From positions 62,001 through 126,000 of the forward strand of contig JAGLCJ010000006.1 in the NCBI GenBank assembly GCA_023146255.1: 64,000 bases of DNA, written 5' to 3'. The notes below the pieces were generated by a model, which searched no databases, was not told the origin of the DNA, and saw only the letters and a program-made list of their open reading frames with translations. Origin of the DNA: Alcanivoracaceae bacterium. GTDB lineage: Bacteria; Pseudomonadota; Gammaproteobacteria; Pseudomonadales; Alcanivoracaceae. Within the stretch, counting starts at the first letter, position 1, and each line of letters begins with the position of its first letter. The translations under genes and the position numbers were made by a program. Shown here one piece after another: positions 34,678 through 44,393 of this stretch.

Positions 34678-37050
34678 TTACTGACCGTGGTGCTCGGCCA
34701 GATAGAACCAGGTATCCAGCACCGAATCCGGATTCAGCGACACCGAATCAATGCCCTGCTCCATCAGCCACTGGGCCAGATCCGGATGATCGCTCGGACC
34801 CTGACCGCAGATGCCGATGTACTTACCGGCCTTGTTGCAAGCCTGAATGGCCATGCTCAACAGGCGCTTGACCGCCGGATCACGCTCATCAAACAGGTGG
34901 CTGACAATACCGGAGTCACGATCGAGACCCAGGGTCAGCTGGGTCAGGTCGTTGGAGCCGATCGAAAAACCGTCGAAGTGCTGGATGAAGTCATCCGCCA
35001 GCAGTGCATTGGTTGGCAGTTCGCACATCATGATCACCCGCAGACCTTCCTCTCCGCGACGCAGACCGTTCTTTGACAGCAGGTCAATCACCTGCTCCGC
35101 CTCACCAACGGTACGCACAAATGGCACCATGACTTCAACGTTGGTGAAGCCCATCTGTTCGCGTACTTTTTTCAGCGCCCGGCACTCAAGCTCGAAACAA
35201 TCACGGAAGTTTTCGCTGATATAGCGGGACGCACCGCGGAAGCCGAGCATGGGGTTTTCTTCATGCGGCTCGTACAGCTTGCCGCCGATCAGGTTGGCGT
35301 ATTCGTTCGACTTGAAGTCAGACAGCCGAACGATAACCTTTTCCGGGAAAAACGCGGCGGCCAGCGTGCTGATGCCTTCCACCAGTTTCTCGACATAGAA
35401 CTCCACCGGACCGGCATAGCCGCCAATGCGCTTGTCTACAGTCTGCTGGACATCACGTGGCAGGGAATCGTAGTTTAGCAGCGCCTTCGGGTGCACACCG
35501 ATCATCCGGTTGATGATGAACTCAAGGCGGGCCAGACCGACGCCCTGATTCGGCAGTGAAGCAAAATCAAACGCCCGATCCGGGTTGCCGACGTTCATCA
35601 TGATCTTGAACGGCAGCTTCGGCATCGACTCGATCGAGTTGCGCTGGATATCGAAATCGAGACGGCCATCGTAGATGCGGCCGGTATCCCCTTCGGCGCA
35701 GGACACCGTCACCGGCTGTCCTTCCTCCAGAATCTCGGTAGCATCGCCACAGCCAACAATAGCCGGCACGCCGAGCTCGCGGGCGATAATGGCCGCATGG
35801 CAGGTACGTCCGCCGCGATTGGTAACAATCGCTGCTGCACGCTTCATCACCGGCTCCCAGTCCGGGTCGGTCATGTCGGTGACCAGCACATCACCGTCCT
35901 GCACTTTTTCCATTTCCCGAATACTGGAAACGATACGTACATTGCCGGCGCCGATACGCTGACCGATGGCGCGGCCCTCCACCAGCACGGTGCCCTTTTG
36001 CTTGAGCAGGTAGCGTTCCATCACGGAAACATCGGAGCGGCTCTTCACCGTTTCCGGACGGGCCTGAACGATATAGAGCTTGCCATCGTCGCCATCCAGC
36101 GCCCACTCGATGTCCATCGGTGCGCCGTAGTGTTTTTCGATTTCAATGGCCTGACGGGCCAGCTCTTCAACCTGAGCGTCGGTAAGGCAGAAACGCAGGC
36201 GCTCAGCTGCCTCAACCGCCACCGTCTGCACGGATTTTCCGGTGGCACCGGTTTCCGCATAGACCATTTTCTGCAGCTTGCTGCCCAGCGTGCGGCGCAG
36301 TACTGCCGGGCGCTTGTTCAGCAGGGTTTTCTTGTGCACGTAAAATTCGTCTGGATTGACTGCCCCCTGCACCACCATCTCGCCGAGGCCGTAGGATGCG
36401 GTCAGGAACACCACGTCACGAAAACCCGACTCGGTATCAAGGGTAAACATCACGCCCGCAGCGCCGGTTTCGGAACGGACCATGCGCTGGATGCCGGCGG
36501 ACAATGCCACATGCGCATGTTCAAAGCCCTGATGGACGCGGTAACTGATAGCGCGATCGTTAAACAGCGAAGCAAATACTTCCTTGACTGCATGCAGCAC
36601 ATGATCAATGCCGCGGATATTGAGGAAGGTTTCCTGCTGGCCTGCGAAAGAAGCGTCGGGCAAATCCTCTGCGGTAGCCGAGGAGCGTACCGCCACGGCG
36701 ATCTCGGCGTTGCCGGCACCAATCTTTTCATAGCCTTCGCGGATCGCCTGCTCCAGTTCTGGCTGGAACGGTGCCTCGACCACCCAGTTACGAATCTCGG
36801 CACCGGTCTTCGCCAGCGCCACCACGTCATCCACATTCAGCGCGGTCAGGGCGTCGTTGATTTTTTTCGTCAGGCCGTTGCTGTCGAGGAAGTCACGGAA
36901 GGCCTCGGCGGTGGTAGCAAAGCCGCCCGGCACGGATACGCCGGCGGCGGACAGGTTGCTGATCATCTCGCCGAGGGAGGCATTCTTGCCACCGACGGTG
37001 TCGACATCGCCCTTGCCAAGGTTCTCAAACCAGACTACGTAGTTTGCCAA
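34678..37050 (-). CDS. ppsA: Phosphoenolpyruvate synthase
   Basis: Converts pyruvate, ATP and water to phosphoenolpyruvate, AMP and phosphate in gluconeogenesis. 790 aa (E. coli 792). The N-terminal ATP-binding domain has VGGKNASLGEM. The central phosphohistidine domain has the GGRTCHAAIIARE motif. The C-terminal TIM-barrel PEP/pyruvate domain has the catalytic Cys region (IGICGQGPSDHPD). The start codon is TTG at 37050, with AAGGGAG seven bases upstream; TTG fits the conserved MANYVVWFENL start. The regulator gene ppsR is not adjacent. Confidence 0.96.
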   Translation of the reverse strand: MANYVVWFENLGKGDVDTVGGKNASLGEMISNLSAAGVSVPGGFATTAEAFRDFLDSNGLTKKINDALTALNVDDVVALAKTGAEIRNWVVEAPFQPELEQAIREGYEKIGAGNAEIAVAVRSSATAEDLPDASFAGQQETFLNIRGIDHVLHAVKEVFASLFNDRAISYRVHQGFEHAHVALSAGIQRMVRSETGAAGVMFTLDTESGFRDVVFLTASYGLGEMVVQGAVNPDEFYVHKKTLLNKRPAVLRRTLGSKLQKMVYAETGATGKSVQTVAVEAAERLRFCLTDAQVEELARQAIEIEKHYGAPMDIEWALDGDDGKLYIVQARPETVKSRSDVSVMERYLLKQKGTVLVEGRAIGQRIGAGNVRIVSSIREMEKVQDGDVLVTDMTDPDWEPVMKRAAAIVTNRGGRTCHAAIIARELGVPAIVGCGDATEILEEGQPVTVSCAEGDTGRIYDGRLDFDIQRNSIESMPKLPFKIMMNVGNPDRAFDFASLPNQGVGLARLEFIINRMIGVHPKALLNYDSLPRDVQQTVDKRIGGYAGPVEFYVEKLVEGISTLAAAFFPEKVIVRLSDFKSNEYANLIGGKLYEPHEENPMLGFRGASRYISENFRDCFELECRALKKVREQMGFTNVEVMVPFVRTVGEAEQVIDLLSKNGLRRGEEGLRVIMMCELPTNALLADDFIQHFDGFSIGSNDLTQLTLGLDRDSGIVSHLFDERDPAVKRLLSMAIQACNKAGKYIGICGQGPSDHPDLAQWLMEQGIDSVSLNPDSVLDTWFYLAEHHGQ

Positions 37051-37194
37051 GGTAGTGCTCCCTTATTACTGAGCCGGACCGGAGGGCCGGGATTGCCGAA
37101 ACGGGTATCCGAGCGGATCACGATGAGGGCGGGATTCTACCGAAACTGTGTCTGTTTTTCTCGCCTTACGTGGCCTGATCAGCTGGCCGGCGGG

Positions 37195-38163
37195 TCATAA
37201 CCAGCGACGGGCCCGCAGCAACAGGATCAGAGCCAGCGCAAACCCCAGAGTGAGCAGGGAAAAGAATAAAAATGCCAGCGGATGCTCCGCCCCGGGAATG
37301 CCGCCGAGATTGACGCCAAACAAGCCGGTGATGAAGGTCAGCGGCAGGAACAGACAGGTAATGACGGCCAGCACATACATGCGTGAACCAAGCCGGTCGG
37401 AGAGCCGACTTTGCAGGTCCTCCTGGGCAATGGTGGCATGCTCACGAGCAAGATCGATGTCCTCAAGCAGACGCTGCAGCCGGTCCGCCGCCTCACGGAT
37501 CACCAGCCGGTCCGGCTCGGTCAGCCAGCTGCCGGTATCCGCCACCAGTCGCGCCATGGCCTCGCGCTGCGGGCTCAGGTAGCGACGCAGACTAATCGCC
37601 TGACGGCGCAGCTCGGCAATATTGTTCAGCGAGTCCGATGTCACCGAGCGGGCCGTGACCTCTTCGAGCAACGAAACCCGCTCTTCGATGCTGGCAATGA
37701 CATCCTCGAAGTGCCAGGTCAGCCGGTCCAGCAGCTCCGCCAGCAGTGCCTGCGCGGAACAGGGCCCCTGCCCCTGCTGCAGGGCATCGAGCAGGTCCGA
37801 CACTGCCTTCAGGCCACGTCGCTGGGTGCTGATGATGCGATCGTTATCCATCCACAAACGGATCGCGATCATGTCTTCAGGCTGGGCGCCCGGCGTCAGG
37901 TTAACGCCACGCAGGTTAATCAGATGGGCGTCCGCCAGAGTGGTCACCCTCGGTCGGGTTTCCAGCGTCAGCAATGCCTCGACGGCCATTTCCGGCAAAC
38001 CGCTATGGTTGTTCAGCCAGTCCCGGGTATCCGCCACGGTATAGTCGAAATGCAGCCAGAGCACGCCCTGACCAGGCCGCCAGGCATCGACTTCGGCCCA
38101 GCCGACCCGACGGGCACCACCGGCGCCATCAAGCAGTAGCGCATGCACCAGCCCCCGCTCCAT
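37195..38163 (-). CDS. zntB: CorA-family zinc transporter ZntB
   Basis: A 322-aa 2-TM-GxN family metal transporter. It has a long cytoplasmic helical funnel, then two C-terminal membrane helices (LAVITCLFLPLTFITGLFGVN and LAFLFFSLLTLGFALALILLL). The signature is GVNLGGIPG, with GVN in place of the GMN of CorA, as in ZntB. The start gives MERGLVHALLLDG, overlapping the acuI stop by one base (TGATG). Confidence 0.85.
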   Translation of the reverse strand: MERGLVHALLLDGAGGARRVGWAEVDAWRPGQGVLWLHFDYTVADTRDWLNNHSGLPEMAVEALLTLETRPRVTTLADAHLINLRGVNLTPGAQPEDMIAIRLWMDNDRIISTQRRGLKAVSDLLDALQQGQGPCSAQALLAELLDRLTWHFEDVIASIEERVSLLEEVTARSVTSDSLNNIAELRRQAISLRRYLSPQREAMARLVADTGSWLTEPDRLVIREAADRLQRLLEDIDLAREHATIAQEDLQSRLSDRLGSRMYVLAVITCLFLPLTFITGLFGVNLGGIPGAEHPLAFLFFSLLTLGFALALILLLRARRWL

Positions 38164-39161
38164 CAGTCGGCGACCCGCACCAGCACCCGGCCACGCACTG
38201 CACCGGCAAGAATGCGCGGGAACCAGACTGGCAGTTCCGCTAACGATACCTCGGCGGCCAGTAGTCGCTCCGGCTGCTCCAGTCGCCACTCATCAGCAAG
38301 CACATCCCAGACCTGCTGCTTGATATCCAGCGGCAGCTCGACGCTATCGACACCAAGCAGATTGATGCCACGGAGAATGAAGGGAAACACAGTGCCATTC
38401 ATTTGTGCCGAACCAGCCATGCCGCAGCAGGCAGCGCTGGCACCATATTTCAGGGTTTTCAGGGCATTGACCAGAATGTCGCCGCCAACGGAATCAATGA
38501 CGCCAGCCCAGCGCGGCTTCAGCAACGGCTTCTCGGTACCGGCTGACAATGCCTCGCGACCGATGACATCCGCAGCGCCCAGTGCTTTCAGCCAGTCGAC
38601 CGCATCCGCCTTGCCACTTCCCGCGATCACCGTGAAGCCCAGTTTCGCCAGTAGCGCGACAGCGACAGCGCCGACACCACCGCTGGCTCCGGTAACCAGC
38701 ACTTCGCCCTGATCCGGAGACAGCCCGGTATCAAGCAGACTCTCCACACACAGGGCCGCCGTCAGACCAGCCGTACCGAGCAACATGGCGTAGCGAAGAT
38801 CCATGCCCTGGGGGAGCGCCACAACCCAGTCCGCCGGCACCCGAATAAACTGGCCGTAACCACCGGAAGTGTTCATGCCAAGGTCATAACCGGTGACGAT
38901 AACGCGATCGCCAGCCTTCCAGGGGCCATCCGATGCACTGACCACTACCCCTGCAGCATCAATGCCGGGCGTATGCGGATACTGACGGGTTACCCCGGGC
39001 TTGCCACAGGCGGACAGCGCATCCTTGTAATTCAAGGATGACCATTGCACCTGTATCAGGACATCACCGGCGGGTAGCGCGGAGACGTCTGTGTCGACCA
39101 GAGAGGTACTGAATCCCTGCTCGGTTTTCTCGCTACGCAGCGCGCGGAACTCCTGACTCAT
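38163..39161 (-). CDS. acuI: YhdH/AcuI-family acrylyl-CoA reductase-like oxidoreductase
   Basis: Medium-chain dehydrogenase, 332 aa. N-terminal GroES-like domain (WSSLNYKDALSACGKPGVTRQYPHTPGIDAAG is the YhdH/YhfP hallmark) and Rossmann domain with VLVTGASGGVGAVAVALLAKLG. No zinc-binding Cys set. AcuI of this family reduces acryloyl-CoA with NADPH, a detoxifying step also met in dimethylsulfoniopropionate breakdown. GGAG lies seven bases before the ATG. It sits between sohB (14 bases) and zntB. Confidence 0.88.
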   Translation of the reverse strand: MSQEFRALRSEKTEQGFSTSLVDTDVSALPAGDVLIQVQWSSLNYKDALSACGKPGVTRQYPHTPGIDAAGVVVSASDGPWKAGDRVIVTGYDLGMNTSGGYGQFIRVPADWVVALPQGMDLRYAMLLGTAGLTAALCVESLLDTGLSPDQGEVLVTGASGGVGAVAVALLAKLGFTVIAGSGKADAVDWLKALGAADVIGREALSAGTEKPLLKPRWAGVIDSVGGDILVNALKTLKYGASAACCGMAGSAQMNGTVFPFILRGINLLGVDSVELPLDIKQQVWDVLADEWRLEQPERLLAAEVSLAELPVWFPRILAGAVRGRVLVRVAD

Positions 39162-39175
39162 GACGCCTCCGGACT

Positions 39176-40225
39176 TTATTTCAGCAGCCGATTGCCGCCA
39201 CGGTGGAACCACTTCTCCAGCACACGAATCATCGCCCCTTCGGTGGCGAGGCCAAGGCGTTCCGCCAGCGTCCTGCGAATCTGCCAGCTGACCTCAAACA
39301 CCTCGGCATCCTTGCTGCGACGCAGCAGATATTCATCGCTGGTCATCAGCTCATCAATCAGACCCAGATCCATGGCGCGCAGACCATACCAGTGCTCGCC
39401 GGTCGCCACTTTGGAAATATCCAGACCACGACGGTTGTCGCGAACAAAATCCTTGAACAGGGTATGGGTATCTTCCAGCTCTTCCTGAAATTTGGCCCGA
39501 TCACTGTCCGTATTCTGGCCAAACATGGTCAGGGTCCGTTTGTACTCGCCTGCTGTGAGCAGCTCTATATCAATATCGTTTTTCTTCAACAGACGATGGA
39601 AGTTGGGGATCTGCGCAACCACACCAATGGAACCAACCACCGCGAACGGCGCAGCCAGGATTTTCTCGGCAATGCAGGCCATCATGTATCCGCCACTGGC
39701 AGCAACCTGGTCAACACAGACGGTCAGATGGACACCCTGCGAGGTGATCCGGCGCAACTGCGATGCTGCCAAACCGTAGCTATGCACCATGCCACCCGGG
39801 CTTTCCAGTCGCACCACAATCTCGTCGTTGGCCTCCGCCACCTGCAGCACAGCCGAGATTTCCTTGCGCAGATTATCAACTGCACTGGCTCGCACATCGC
39901 CGTCAAAATCAAGCACAAAGACCCGCCCGCGCTTGTTCTCCGCGGCTGGCATTTTCTTCTCGGCCTTACGCTTGAGTTTTTCATCCTTACGCTTGCGCTT
40001 GATCTCCGCCTTGCTTTCAGCCTCGGTCAGGATCTCGTGACGCAGTCCATCGCGCAGGTTTTCTATCTCCTGATTAACATGACGAACACGTAGATACCCG
40101 TCATCATTCTGGTGTCGATTACGGGCCGCCATGGTGGCAATGCCACTGATTACAAACAGCAATGCAATGGTCACCGTTGCAATCTTGGCAACAAACATCC
40201 CATATTCAACAAAGAAATCCAGCAC
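39176..40225 (-). CDS. sohB: SohB family inner-membrane S49 protease
   Basis: A 349-aa inner-membrane serine protease of the SppA/SohB type, same length as E. coli SohB. N-terminal membrane helix (MFVAKIATVTIALLFVISGIA), Lys/Glu-rich coil, and S49 domain with RLESPGGMVHSYGLAASQL and the catalytic Ser in VAASGGYMMACIAEK; KRTLTMFGQ follows. I place the start at GTG 40225: AGGAG lies six bases upstream and the resulting MLDFFVEYGMF aligns with E. coli MELLSEYGLF. Longer in-frame starts (40240, 40264) run into the terminator of the upstream gene. Confidence 0.9.
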   Translation of the reverse strand: MLDFFVEYGMFVAKIATVTIALLFVISGIATMAARNRHQNDDGYLRVRHVNQEIENLRDGLRHEILTEAESKAEIKRKRKDEKLKRKAEKKMPAAENKRGRVFVLDFDGDVRASAVDNLRKEISAVLQVAEANDEIVVRLESPGGMVHSYGLAASQLRRITSQGVHLTVCVDQVAASGGYMMACIAEKILAAPFAVVGSIGVVAQIPNFHRLLKKNDIDIELLTAGEYKRTLTMFGQNTDSDRAKFQEELEDTHTLFKDFVRDNRRGLDISKVATGEHWYGLRAMDLGLIDELMTSDEYLLRRSKDAEVFEVSWQIRRTLAERLGLATEGAMIRVLEKWFHRGGNRLLK

Positions 40226-40243
40226 TTGCCACTCCTGCATCAG

Positions 40244-40269
40244 AAAAAAAAGAACAGCTCTCACTGTTC
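40244..40269 (-). terminator. Rho-independent terminator of the membrane-protein gene
   Basis: On the minus strand: GAACAG, six-base loop, CTGTTC, then eight T. It follows the 215-aa membrane-protein gene by 13 bases and precedes sohB by 18, so it separates the two transcription units. Confidence 0.88.
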
Positions 40270-40282
40270 CGAAAAGATCACA

Positions 40283-40930
40283 TCACTCCCAGCGCCCCAG
40301 AGCCGCTTGGGCAGCCTCGTTCAGAGGGCGTCCAGCGAGCCCGGTATTGGTCAATACGATCTCGTAAATGGCACCGTCTGCCATCGGCATGAAAGTGGCG
40401 CTACCGTGCTGCGCATCAATCATCATACTCCAGCCATCACGGGCACTTTGCCATACATCAAAGCCGATCGCTGGCCGGGAGATATGATGACTGCCCGGCG
40501 TCTTGGCAAGCTGATCCTCAAGCGTCAGATAACGCCCCTGAATATCCTCAAACTGATATCCGGACTGAAACCCGAGCAGGGCAAAAATGCCCTTCCAGCG
40601 AATAATCCGTGCATCAATCTGCCAGAGATCTCCTTGCAGTTGATAATCCACGTTATTGCCGTCTGCTTCGGCCAGAGTGGCAACAAAACTCTGCGGCCCC
40701 AGCTGACGAAAGCTGACAGTGGCCAGCGGCTGCTCCCGTGAAAGCTGCTGATAACTGAAAAGATTCAGGGAAAAAAGTGAGAAATATACCGCCAGCGCAA
40801 TCAGCAGCAATCCCGCAGAGCCCTTGAGCCACGCCAGAAACCATTGGGTTCGCAACAGAATGAGGCTGCCAGCGACAACAATGGCCAGACAAAAGCCGAT
40901 GATCAGCAATGGTGCAGTATCGAATCCCAT
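40283..40930 (-). CDS. Membrane protein of unknown function
   Basis: A 215-aa protein with two N-terminal membrane helices (PLLIIGFCLAIVVAGSLILL and WLKGSAGLLLIALAVYFSLFSLNLF), followed by a soluble, probably periplasmic domain of about 150 residues (beta-rich: ATVSFRQLGPQSFVATL, YQLQGDLWQIDARIIRWKG). In pseudomonads such genes beside nudC have been labelled multidrug transporter, but two helices do not support a transporter. 19 bases downstream of nudC. Confidence 0.75.
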   Translation of the reverse strand: MGFDTAPLLIIGFCLAIVVAGSLILLRTQWFLAWLKGSAGLLLIALAVYFSLFSLNLFSYQQLSREQPLATVSFRQLGPQSFVATLAEADGNNVDYQLQGDLWQIDARIIRWKGIFALLGFQSGYQFEDIQGRYLTLEDQLAKTPGSHHISRPAIGFDVWQSARDGWSMMIDAQHGSATFMPMADGAIYEIVLTNTGLAGRPLNEAAQAALGRWE

Positions 40931-40949
40931 GGAATGTCCTCGTCTTGAT

Positions 40950-41771
40950 TCAGGCGCCCCCGCCCTGTAACCAGCTGTCAATCAGCGACCGGGAGATACT
41001 GCCCTGAGGCGGCATCAGCGGCAACTGGTCGCGGGCAAACCAGCCGGCCTCAATAATTTCCACCCCGTCCGGGCATACCTCGCCGGCGTCATATTCTGCA
41101 TGGAACGCCAGCATCAGGGAGTGCGGGAAAGGCCAGGACTGGCTGCCATGATAGCGCAAGTTCCTGACCCGTAACTGCGTTTCCTCCCAGACCTCACGCT
41201 GGACCGCGTGTTCAGCATCCTCGCCTGGCTCCATAAAACCGGCCAGACAGCTGAACATCCCCGGCGGGAAGCCGGCACCATGGGCCAGCAAGATCTGATC
41301 GCCTCGACTCACCAGGGTAATGATGCAGGGAGTTATGCGCGGATACTGGGTGTACTGACAGGATGGGCAGACCATCGCCGTATCCCGCCCATGCGCCTGT
41401 GTCGCTGCACCACAACGGCTGCAGAAGCCGTGATTATGACGCCAGCTCAGTAGCTGCACGGCCCGGGAAGCCATAATGAACTCGCGGCGTGACAGCATAT
41501 GAATCAGACGGCGAAGATCTTCGCCGTGATAGCCCTCAGGTACCACATCTTGCGCATCCATGACAATCGAGCAGACATGTCGCCCTTCCATGCGGCCAAG
41601 GTAGATTAACTCGCCGGGAAACAGCATCCGCGCCATACCTGCTCGAAAAACTGGCAGTAGTGGTTGCGACTGATCGGAACTGATCAACAGACGGCCTTGC
41701 TGAATAACAAATAACTGCAACTCACCTTCAAGTTGCTGTGGCGCCGGGCAGAACTCTATTTCCGGAGCCAT
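40950..41771 (-). CDS. nudC: NADH pyrophosphatase / RNA decapping hydrolase NudC
   Basis: Nudix hydrolase, 273 aa, cleaving NADH/NAD+ and removing NAD caps from RNA. Zinc-finger Cys pairs 117/120 (CSRC) and 135/138 (CPSC). Nudix box at 178-200 (GFMEPGEDAEHAVQREVWEE). The NudC-specific SQPWPFPxS motif appears as SQSWPFPHSLM. Five bases separate it from the FimL-like gene upstream. Confidence 0.94.
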   Translation of the reverse strand: MAPEIEFCPAPQQLEGELQLFVIQQGRLLISSDQSQPLLPVFRAGMARMLFPGELIYLGRMEGRHVCSIVMDAQDVVPEGYHGEDLRRLIHMLSRREFIMASRAVQLLSWRHNHGFCSRCGAATQAHGRDTAMVCPSCQYTQYPRITPCIITLVSRGDQILLAHGAGFPPGMFSCLAGFMEPGEDAEHAVQREVWEETQLRVRNLRYHGSQSWPFPHSLMLAFHAEYDAGEVCPDGVEIIEAGWFARDQLPLMPPQGSISRSLIDSWLQGGGA

Positions 41772-41776
41772 GAAAA

Positions 41777-43468
41777 TCAGCCCACCGGCCGAATAACCGG
41801 AAAGCCAAGCTCTTCCATACTCTCTTCGGCAATTTCGAGCACGGCATCACCAATCGGCTTCATCTCTTCCATACTCTCAAGATAGTAATCAACACTGCTG
41901 ATGGCATCCGCCAGCGTGTCCATGTGTTCGCGTTCCGGCGTGCCGACGCCGGAAGCCAGCAACCCCTGCTCAATGTAGGCACGGCATGCATCCATCACTG
42001 CTTTGCCACGGCCAAGGTCCAGAAACATCAGACCGCCGGAAACACCACCGAGGATGCCTGGAAGATTGGCCAGATGCATGCGATCCCAACCGGCCTCCAT
42101 AAAAGAAGCCACCGCCCGTTTTGCCAGAGCAAGCCCTGAGCGACACTCGGAAACGACGGATTTTCTGGCGTCATCCAGCTGATAACGGGAGATCTTCTGA
42201 TTGCCGACATCACGATTGATATCGTTGGACGGCGCCAGGCTATGCTCCAGCGACGCCACCGCATTTTCTGCCGTCAGCAGGTCATCAACCAGCGCCTGAA
42301 AATCCACAGATTCAATATCGGTATTCGAGGCCCAGCCACGGACCGAATCGGCACGGGCCTTGAGCTGCTGTGCCTCACGGTTCAGATTCACCATCGTCAG
42401 AGTGCCACCGATTCTGGCCAGACCGTCGGCAACATCCCGGTAATCGGTATCTGCAACACCCTGGGCGGCCAGATCAAGTGTCTGCTTTACACTGTTCAGT
42501 TCTTCTTTCAATGACTCGGCCACCGTTCTGATCACGGAACCGCCGCCGCCAGCCATCAACGCAATCTCCGCCTGCAACTCCGCATCGGTAATACGCGGGC
42601 GGATATCAAAGGCCTGCTTGACCTCGCCAACCACCCCAGCAGAACTGCTGCACAGCGAGACAATGAAAATACTTTCTTTCAACAGCAGCAGTGGCGCGTC
42701 TGCGGCCAATGCCCGCTCACCTTCCTGAACGAGTCGCTTGATCTGTCTGTCATACTGCGACAACAACGCCTTCCGAGCTGGCGTGATGGTCATATCATCG
42801 GCGATCAACGCCTCAAGCATGGCACGGCCGATCCACCACATCCGGCCCATCGGCGCAGGACCACACAACCGATCAAGGCGATTCAGTGCCCGGGCCATCA
42901 GCTTCAGGCTGACAGTATTGTTCTGCGCTCTCAGCACGCCCAGCAGGCCGACCTGATACATGTGGCGCAGGCGACGACCAAGACGGCCCAATTCGGAAGC
43001 AGGAGTTTTACTGGCAGCCGGTGCGGGAAAGCGATCCCGGGCAAGGTCTACAGAGAAAAAATGACTTTCCTGAATCAACGGCTTGCCGGCGGCGCGGCGG
43101 AGCTCGTTAAGGCCACCAACCATGACTTCCGGGAGCGGCCGGTTTTTCAGCTGAACATATTCCAGATAACGGCCAATCAGTAGCACCGACTGCCCCAGCG
43201 AGGCGCCGAGCAATGCGGCCGCAGGCCCGCCCTCCTGTAATTTGCGGGCAGACTGTTCCATCTCGGTGATCATCAGGGTTGCCGCAGGGAGCTCCAGCAC
43301 CTGAAAGATGCCGCGCAGCTGGTGAAAAGCTTCAGCACAAGCATCCAGTTCCTGAAGTTGCGAAGCGTCTGCCACCCAAGCCTCAAGATGCCGGCCAACT
43401 TCCCCCAGGGTGCTGTCTATCTCCTCCTTGATGAAGGTCAGCGAGGTGCTGTTGGTCATGGCAACCAT
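41777..43468 (-). CDS. fimL: FimL/ChpA N-terminal-like scaffold protein
   Basis: A 563-aa protein resembling FimL and the N-terminal part of the chemotaxis-like kinase ChpA. The opening SLTFIKEEIDSTLGEV...LEAWV and the Hpt-like helical stretch QLRGIFQVLELPAATLMITEMEQ match that family, as does LADAISSVDYYLESMEE near the C-terminus. The His of true Hpt domains is not apparent (QLRG.. in place of HxLKG), as reported for FimL. In P. aeruginosa FimL affects type IV pilus function and cAMP through CyaB; it also lies next to nudC there. GGAG precedes the ATG at 43468 by five bases. No pilus genes are in the window. Confidence 0.7.
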   Translation of the reverse strand: MVAMTNSTSLTFIKEEIDSTLGEVGRHLEAWVADASQLQELDACAEAFHQLRGIFQVLELPAATLMITEMEQSARKLQEGGPAAALLGASLGQSVLLIGRYLEYVQLKNRPLPEVMVGGLNELRRAAGKPLIQESHFFSVDLARDRFPAPAASKTPASELGRLGRRLRHMYQVGLLGVLRAQNNTVSLKLMARALNRLDRLCGPAPMGRMWWIGRAMLEALIADDMTITPARKALLSQYDRQIKRLVQEGERALAADAPLLLLKESIFIVSLCSSSAGVVGEVKQAFDIRPRITDAELQAEIALMAGGGGSVIRTVAESLKEELNSVKQTLDLAAQGVADTDYRDVADGLARIGGTLTMVNLNREAQQLKARADSVRGWASNTDIESVDFQALVDDLLTAENAVASLEHSLAPSNDINRDVGNQKISRYQLDDARKSVVSECRSGLALAKRAVASFMEAGWDRMHLANLPGILGGVSGGLMFLDLGRGKAVMDACRAYIEQGLLASGVGTPEREHMDTLADAISSVDYYLESMEEMKPIGDAVLEIAEESMEELGFPVIRPVG

Positions 43469-43682
43469 GAAATCTCCGCAATCTTGATATTCTTCTAAGC
43501 GCGTGCCGGCGAGCGCCGATCGGTCTCCGGCAGGCCCTGCGAAAGCCCTGCCCATAAGCCGATCAACAGTGCCGGCAACTGTCGCACGATGTTAAAGAAT
43601 GCGTCAACTTTTACCGCCAACCAACTGAAAAAAAAGAGTTTTGCCAAATCGGACACAATTCGTAGAGGGTTCAGTGCATGCC

Positions 43683-44393
43683 TCAGGGCTGCCTGCGCCA
43701 CAGACTGCCACCCTCCGTCGCCCGATCCAGTTGATCAAGCCTGGCCTCGTGCCGCGCCAACTCGTCGTCGCTGGCACGGAAAACCGGCAACGCGCTGCGT
43801 CCTGCCGGCAGCCGGCGGACCGGTTCCGCCGTGGCCACCCCGGAACTGCCCTCACCGTCCAGCGACAGCCCCACCTGCCCCCCGGTCATGGCCAGATAGA
43901 CCTCGGCCAGCAACCGGGCATCGAGTAACGCACCGTGCAATTCGCGATTGGAGTTATCGATCCCGAAACGCCGGCACAAGGCATCCAGGCTAATCCGCTG
44001 CCCCGGGTACATCTGCCGCGCCATCACCAGAGTGTCCAGCACCCGGCAGCGCTCGGCAATATTGGCAACAGGCTCACCAAGCAGCTTGAGCTCATGGTTG
44101 ATGAAGCCGATATCGAACGGCGCATTGTGAATCACCAGCTCGGCACCATCGACGAACTGGACAAAGTCGTCGGCAACGGAAGCGAACAGGGGTTTGTCAG
44201 CAAGAAACTCTGACGTCAGGCCATGCACGTCCAGCGCCGCCTGGTCACTTTCCCGTTGCGGGTTTAGGTAGTAATGCAGGACCCGCCCGGTACAACGTCG
44301 GTCAACAATCTCGACACAACCAATCTCGATAATACGATGGCCTTCACTGGTCTCAAGGCCGGTGGTTTCCGTATCCAGAACAATCTGTCTCAC
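43683..44393 (-). CDS. dnaQ: DNA polymerase III epsilon subunit
   Basis: 3'-5' proofreading exonuclease of the replicase, 236 aa (E. coli 243). ExoI motif LDTETTGL with Asp7 and Glu9, ExoII in HNAPFDIGF, ExoIII HGALLDARLLAEVY. The C-terminal tail after residue 185 is the alpha-subunit-binding region. The start codon is GTG, overlapping the rnhA stop by four bases (GTGA). Confidence 0.95.
   Translation of the reverse strand: MRQIVLDTETTGLETSEGHRIIEIGCVEIVDRRCTGRVLHYYLNPQRESDQAALDVHGLTSEFLADKPLFASVADDFVQFVDGAELVIHNAPFDIGFINHELKLLGEPVANIAERCRVLDTLVMARQMYPGQRISLDALCRRFGIDNSNRELHGALLDARLLAEVYLAMTGGQVGLSLDGEGSSGVATAEPVRRLPAGRSALPVFRASDDELARHEARLDQLDRATEGGSLWRRQP

Noticed and set aside
35797..37200. 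Long plus-strand open frame (467 codons) opposite ppsA
   Set aside because: It is antisense to a full-length conserved enzyme, with His/Gln-rich translation typical of antisense frames in GC-rich genes.
40226..40264. Longer N-terminus for sohB starting at 40264 or 40240
   Set aside because: Those starts lie in or directly next to the intrinsic terminator at 40244-40269, have no Shine-Dalgarno, and exceed the E. coli length; GTG at 40225 fits better.
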